Source of the DNA: Strigops habroptila
Lineage: Eukaryota; Chordata; Aves; Psittaciformes; Psittacidae
Reading direction: 5' to 3'
Length of the DNA: 64,000 bases
Assembly: GCF_004027225.2 (NCBI RefSeq)
Contig: NC_044290.2
Coordinates: 10,308,906 to 10,372,905 of the forward strand
Part shown: positions 58,401 through 64,000 of the stretch, piece after piece
Layout: every line of letters begins with the position of its first letter
How positions within the stretch are numbered: position 1 is the stretch's first letter
The notes under the pieces: model-generated
What the model was told of the DNA's origin: nothing
Seen by the model: only the letters and a program-made list of their open reading frames with translations
The model's database searches: none
Program-made: the position numbers and the translations under genes

Positions 58401-61400
58401 CAGCTTCACTCTATGTTCTCATTGCTCTTAATGTTTATTGCTGCTCCAGTAATTCAAGGTCAGATATAGAAAATGACTCAAAGTAGTCTGTTGTTCTGAC
58501 ACAGCTCTAAAGTAGTGGAAGTCCCCATCTGGCAAAGACAAACCTTCAGAGAGTACCAGCATCACAAAGAGAGAGGGAACATTCTAAGGGCAAGCCCAGC
58601 ATTGATTATTGACTTTCTTTCCCTGGACTTGCTCCATTCTATGAGCTCTCATCAACTCCCAGCATCTCCAGTATCCTACATGCAGGAGCCCCAGTAAGAG
58701 CCCGCCGGACTTGCATGCTCATGCAAGTGCCTGCATGCAGGAGGTGAAGTGTTCACTTAACCAAGGCACAGGAGAGGAGAAGGTCCTTCTGGCCCCAGCT
58801 CTGTGTGGAGGGTTTGTGCAGCACCAGGTCCTTCTCCTGGAGCACTTCTCCAGCGCTGGCAACTGGCACCCATTTAGAGGCACACTTTCCAGCTTGGATT
58901 TCAACACAGCCCTTCTTTTCCTAAGGCTGCTTTAATTGCCTGTAATTAGGGTCTCCCGTGCTGCAAAAGCATGAAGAAATAAAACCAAGTTTGGCTTTGT
59001 ATGACTGAAGTTGATTTCTTCTTTCAAACAGCTGATGCTGTGGCCTTTTAAAAAGGAAGTGGCAGCCTGTGATTGTAGCATTTATGATGCCACTGCCCAG
59101 GGATTAAAGCCCAGATATGTGACATTTATTATAGCTTCATTCAAGGAGTGGAACACCTGTAGCAGCTAAGTACATCTGCCCTTCTTCCAGGTAGATGAAG
59201 GGGAAGACAGGGATTTTACATGCTATCATCAAAATGCCAAAACCCCTTTGGGCAAAGCTACATCTTAAGTAGCTTTGTTTAAGCACTGAGCCTCAGCACT
59301 TAGCAAGAAACGCCTCAGCAGGCGTACAAGCCACAGCACAAGGCTTTTGGCAGCCCTGATGGGTCCCTGAGGGTGCAGTGGGTCACCCCAGCCCCTGCAC
59401 AAGGAGACCAGGATCTGGCCAGCTGGGAGTCCATGCTGTTAATGAGGTGCAGACAGAGATCCAACCGGGATTTCCAAATGCCATGCAGGTTTTGGAGCTA
59501 GCAACGGGACAGGGAATCTGAAAGAGTTTTCATCCTAAGCTGAAACACCACTGAAGGTTTGGACATGGAGATGGAGCCTTAACCTGCAGCCCCCTCTTGC
59601 AAGTTGGCTTCTGCAGACAGAAAGATGCTGATGCTTAATGGAGAAGCTCACTCCCAAGCAGACCTCAGTACTTAACTGTACTAATTAAATGCTTTCAAAA
59701 ACCACAAGATTGACCTTCGCTGCATGCCCACAGATTTTTCTCTCATTTAACAAGCAGAGGGTTGACAGAGTAGCCTATTAAAGGAGAAGAAAGGCAATGC
59801 TCTAGATACTGTTGTTTTTCAACCTGTTCCAAAGGGTTTTCTGCTTTTCAACTATAAGAGATGGGAACCACAATCCCCTGATAACCTACCAGGGGAAACC
59901 AGGCTGGAGACAAGGAGTGCTTGGCTCAAATGGACCACAAAGTGTGATAAAACAGTGAACAGACTTAAAACTGAGGTTTACTCAGATCTATGCAATAAAC
60001 CATGATAGCCATTATATATACAGGTACTTACGTAACCAGAGAGTCATTCTGTGTGTCAGAGTTGTCCTTTGGGAGATACCCTCTAGAAGAAACACATAGG
60101 CTCCGACTTCCTTACCTTTCCCAAGGACACCAGTGATTTGCTCATTGCCACTAAAACTTGGAGCATCTTGATGGAGAACTTGAATTCCTGCCAAGGAATC
60201 AGTTTTACAGATTAAGTAAAAGAACAGATCAGTGCAGTGCACTGTGTGAAAGGACATCAGGAAACAGCCCCTGATGGAGCAGCATCTGAACTGGAGGGAG
60301 AGCCCAAAATAGTCCCTGGCAGCTGGGGAGGGCGACACAGACACGGCATTCAGAGATGGTTCATAGTAAGCTGGTGTTTGGAGACAAGAAAGGCTGAATT
60401 GGCTGCAGGCACCTTTTGGGCAGAGAGAAGGACCTTTGGGCTTGTGCATCCCCACGTTTCTATGGGGTGACAGTATGGTAACACGCTCTTGCTTGTAGCC
60501 ACCTAAGCTATGCGGCACGGCAAGCTCCCACATAGCACGACTTGGGTTTCATTCATGCCATTAGGCAGCTTCCCTTATAGCTAAGCATGCGATTTATTTT
60601 TTCCCTTCTTTTTTTTCTTCCCCTCAAAAACATTTGGTACTTCCCCCGCAAGAATTCAGAAGCTTTATGTCTGATAAGAGGCTGGAACAGCTTCCTGCAA
60701 TAGGAGAGCATTCCTCCTCTCGCTCTTCCTGCACAGACCTCAGAACAATGCCAGTGCTTCCAGCGTCAACACGCATTTACTTTACCTTGTGGCACAAGCA
60801 TTTAAGGCTCATCCTGTGCAAGCATCTCCTGGCCAGCACCTCCTGCAAAGGGGGGAGGCTCATTTTCCAGGAGCTTGCTTTAAAAAGGCATTGCTGCAGC
60901 TGAAACACAAGGAGCAATCTGGGAGACTGAATCAGAGCCGATGCAGAGCAGCTGTAGCCAAGCAGGGCCCTCATTTGGATGAGTGGGGTCTGAAGAATCT
61001 TCTTCTTTCCCCTTCAAAGAGAAGCTAAATAGGGTTTTTATTTTGCTCTGATCTTGAAGCTACTTGTGCACGTGCTAAACTTGGAGCATAGGAGTCCTTT
61101 TGCAGGAGTCAGTGGGACTGAATGTGCTTGGGGTTTGAGCACACACACAAGAATTTACAAGGTTTGGGATGTATTTTGTCCTGGTTGCTAAGTAGGATGG
61201 ACATTATGCATCTGCGTAGATGATTTATACCACCCTGCTTTCTCTTAGGTTCTTTTTATCCCATTTCTGCTTATCTGTTCTTGCAACTCAGAAAGCAGCA
61301 CTGGATTTGTGAGCGTGTGTGTGTATATAACTGACACTACAGTCCTGAACCTCGCACAGGGAGTTCTATGGAGGCTTTGACAGAAAGGCTTATAAAGGGG

Positions 61401-61895
61401 GTTTTGTATTTACAGCTCCCAATTTAGAAGGCTGGGTGGAGAGGTGTAAGCTGATGGGGTTTGATCCATGTGGACATGTGTGGATAGAGAAAATATGCAT
61501 CCAGTTGTGTCAGGGACACTTTGTTGGGGGGAAAAAGGTAAAATTTGTCTTCTGCCCCAGCACTGCACCATAATGCATTTATTCAACGTGTTTTCCAAAC
61601 TGTGATAAAATTGCATGATAAAAACTAGGGAAAGGCTTGTTTCCTTCACATCCTCATTGCTTTATTATATGGCGTACAAGCGAGTGTATGCTCCTAGCAG
61701 GTGTCTGGAAGGAGAGCTGGAATTCATGCTCTCTGACCTGTGGCTGAAACCTATTTGAACTTGAAAGAGCTTCCTTTGGACCCCCATGAGCTGCTCAGCA
61801 TCCTGCATGCAGGGCTTTGAGCTTTCTCTTAATGCAAAGATAGAACCTGAAGTGGTTGCAGGACCAAGGCTTGATGTTGGTGGTCGGACAGACTC

Positions 61896-61977
61896 GCTGC
61901 TGCTGTAGTCGTGATGCAGCAGCTCCAGCTGTTGCTGCTGGGGGTATCTTGGAGCTGCTGCTGCTGTTGTTGCTGAC
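61896..61977 (+). repeat. interrupted CTG/GCT-rich tract
   Basis: Short runs of GCTGCTGCTG and GCTGCTGCTGTTGTTGCTG separated by non-repeat bases; an impure trinucleotide repeat in MAP2K6 intron 1. Confidence 0.75.
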
Positions 61978-63479
61978 AGTGCAAACGGGAGGGTGGTTGT
62001 TCTCCTGGAGCCTCCTGTCCTGTTCCAGTGCTGGGGACCTGGGTTTGGCTTCTTTGCGATTGCGTTTGGCTTCTGGCTGTGAATAGGGTCCCTGTGTGTT
62101 TTTAAAGTAGGACCTACACGTTTTAGGTGAGGCATTGCCAGCAGAGGGAGCAGTAGTTAGTTCCTCCCATCTACGCTGCCCAGAACTGTCAAGATCCCAT
62201 CTTTAATAATGTAGGCACAAAAATAAGCTCTTATATCAAAACATGAATAGCACAAGAGAGCTGTCTGACGGGGTAGCACAAAGGCAAATTGGGCAAAGTC
62301 TTGTCTGTGTTGAAAACTTGATCACAATATTTGGCTGAACCTTTACAAAAATGCCCCATGACAACGTGTTAAGCAAGGAAGAGATCTTCCCCTTCCATGC
62401 CGGTGCTGCGGTGTTCTTCTAATGCAGGCAGGGAATTAGAAGGGTGAAGGACGGAGCGTGAGCAGCATATCGCTGGGAAGAGATTAGGCGTTGATTTGAA
62501 ATTCTTCCGAGTGTTATTTGCACCTCAGAAGAGGAAAGTGGTCCTAAAATTATCCTCAGTTCGACACTTTCAGTTGAAACAAACAGTTGCCAGCTGCCAA
62601 AGAACAGCACAACTTGGGGACTGAAGGGAAGCAATTCAGTCTGGAGGTGTCTCGTACAACTTTGACACTGTTTATTAAATCTTTTCGGCCCAGAGGTGCT
62701 GTTTTCCCCATAGGAGCACAGTGGATGCCAGACCACTGGCATTAATGTAGCCCTCAGAGTCCACATCCCTTCTGCAGAGGGTGAGGATATTTGCTAAAGA
62801 AATGGCTTGTGGCACATTCCTCTGTTCCCATTTGACTGTAAAAGTTATTGATACTCTATAACTGTGAAATGACCAAATCAATGGGCAGTTTTCTCTCTAT
62901 GGAGCATAAATTGCTCATTTTGTTCTAAGGTGGCTTTATTCATGAGCAGAAAATTATAAACCCAAGCTTTATATGCAGTGCATCAGCACTTGTAGATGGC
63001 TGATAACAATGGAGTTTAAATGTCCAACATTTACAATATGCTGAACAAATTAAATCTGTGCTGGGTAAAATGAGCCTCCTGCGGCTGCCTGGAGCACCCG
63101 GTAACAGAAATGAGACCTAAGATTGCCCTGTGGTATTGATTAGATTTTATTCTGTCCTGCTGCGAGGGTGATGACACCAAGACACGCACCCGATATCATC
63201 CTGCTCAGCGAGCAAAAGCTTCTCTGCAGAGAAATGGAGCTGCAGTAGTAGCACATGGAGAGGAGCAGATTTGGAGCTAAGGACATGTAACTGTGCATGC
63301 CTTCGTGGGGATGGGTTTGCTGAGCTCCCCAAGGGATTGGGGGCTCCCCAGGGGAGTCCTTCCTGCTCCATCGCACCCTCTGATTTGGGAAAGTCCTGCT
63401 TTTCCCATGTTTAAGCCTCCTGTCTCATTGTGAATGAGCCTCAGCACTGGAAGCATTCACAAATCATGTAGACAAGGCC

Positions 63480-63582
63480 CTCAGTGATATGGTTTAGTGG
63501 TGGACTTGGCAGTGCTGGGGTAATGTTGGCCTTGATGATCTTAAAGGTCTTTTCCAACCTGGTTGATTCTATGATTCTATGA
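63480..63582 (+). repeat. CR1 3' tail in MAP2K6 intron 1
   Basis: Ends TTTTCCAACCTGGTTGATTC then TATGATTCTATGA, a CR1 terminus on the plus strand, sense to MAP2K6. The upstream part GGCAGTGCTGGGTTAA-like block matches the older subfamily seen at 18.6 kb. Confidence 0.9.
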
Positions 63583-64000
63583 AGCTTTGCTAGTGGATGC
63601 TATGGGGCAGCATCTTGGGAGGGTGATGATGAGGGAGCACCACCAATTACAGAGGGACATCCATCAGTGCCTGTGTGCAGGTTGTCCCTTTTGGTGGGTA
63701 TAGCTGAAGCCTGCAGCTATCGCACAGGCTAAGACAGCAGTCTGGGCACAGCCTTTTTATGCACAGGTTCCTGCTCAGACTAGCACTTGATACAGCCTTA
63801 ATAGGAACCTGTGCTTGCAGTAAGCACGTGCTTAAGTGTCAGCACCATCAAGACATAAGCACCTTCATAGCTGGAGCCGCAGGCCTGAATCAGGCTTTTG
63901 AGTCTGCAGCGCAGCAGGAATCAGCATGCGGGTGGGAATGTCACCTTCCTTTTCCAAAGCAATTTGCATTTCTCCAGGCTGGCAGCACATCTGACAGCTC

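Larger units (their letters stand above)
52223..64000 (+). other. MAP2K6: MAP2K6 intron 1 (5' part)
   Basis: Sequence from the first-exon donor to the end of the window. It holds a (CA)17 tract, a CTG-rich stretch and one CR1 tail; no further MAP2K6 exon could be recognised. A 173-codon open frame at 60,012-60,533 (minus) has no recognisable homology. Confidence 0.65.

Noticed and set aside
60012-60533. 173-codon minus-strand open frame in MAP2K6 intron 1
   Set aside because: No recognisable domain, no transposon motif and no promoter or splice context; likely chance. A protein database search with no hits across birds would confirm.
1-64000. CRISPR arrays, bacterial operons, phage or integrated viral genes
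   Set aside because: None seen. The window is a normal vertebrate locus with spliced genes and CR1 LINEs; no LTR pair or viral-type coding frame was recognised.

Overview
This is a vertebrate nuclear window and almost certainly avian. Eleven recognisable CR1 (chicken repeat 1) LINE fragments are scattered through it, several ending in the typical ATTCTATG-type 3' tail. Introns are short and CpG islands are compact. There is no operon-like or prokaryotic structure, no tRNA or rRNA gene that I can recognise, and no CRISPR array. The gene order, an ABCA6-subfamily gene, then ABCA5, then a divergent MAP2K6, matches the conserved amniote block around human 17q24.

Layout from left to right. (1) Positions 1-1,110, minus strand: the first two coding exons of an ABCA6-subfamily (ABCA8/9/10/6-type) lipid transporter. 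The rest of that gene lies beyond the left edge. A candidate non-coding first exon, with a strong splice donor and a perfect CRE (TGACGTCA), lies near 3.7-3.8 kb. (2) About 5,440-38,330, minus strand: a complete ABCA5 gene. I traced all 38 coding exons from the ATG at 34,996 to the stop at 8,697. Every junction is GT-AG and the phases agree throughout, giving an intact protein of 1,648 residues. A 3' UTR of about 3.2 kb ends near the only AATAAA found in it (5,459-5,454). The promoter CpG island is at about 37.8-38.4 kb. (3) 38.4-38.9 kb: a GC-rich minisatellite of eight imperfect copies directly upstream of the ABCA5 promoter. (4) 38.9-51.3 kb: intergenic DNA with three CR1 fragments, a poly-C run, a pair of palindromic octamer motifs and a small tandem duplication. 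(5) 51.3-52.2 kb: a purine-rich tract followed by a CpG island and the tiny first coding exon of MAP2K6 (plus strand, MSQPR then a split codon). (6) 52.2-64 kb: MAP2K6 intron 1, with a (CA)17 tract close to its donor and a CTG-rich stretch at 61.9 kb.

How the genes relate: the two ABCA genes are tandem paralogues, head to tail on the minus strand. Their first coding exons both encode exactly 35 residues and end in phase 0. ABCA5 is a full-size ABC exporter of late endosomes, lysosomes and Golgi linked to sterol and phospholipid handling. MAP2K6 encodes the p38-activating kinase MKK6. It is divergently transcribed from ABCA5, but about 13.7 kb separates the two promoters, so this is not a shared bidirectional promoter. 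I found no previously undescribed system. The items worth a second look are a GC-AG intron, a CR1 tail in an ABCA5 splice branch zone, repeats beside both promoters, and a few candidate regulatory elements.
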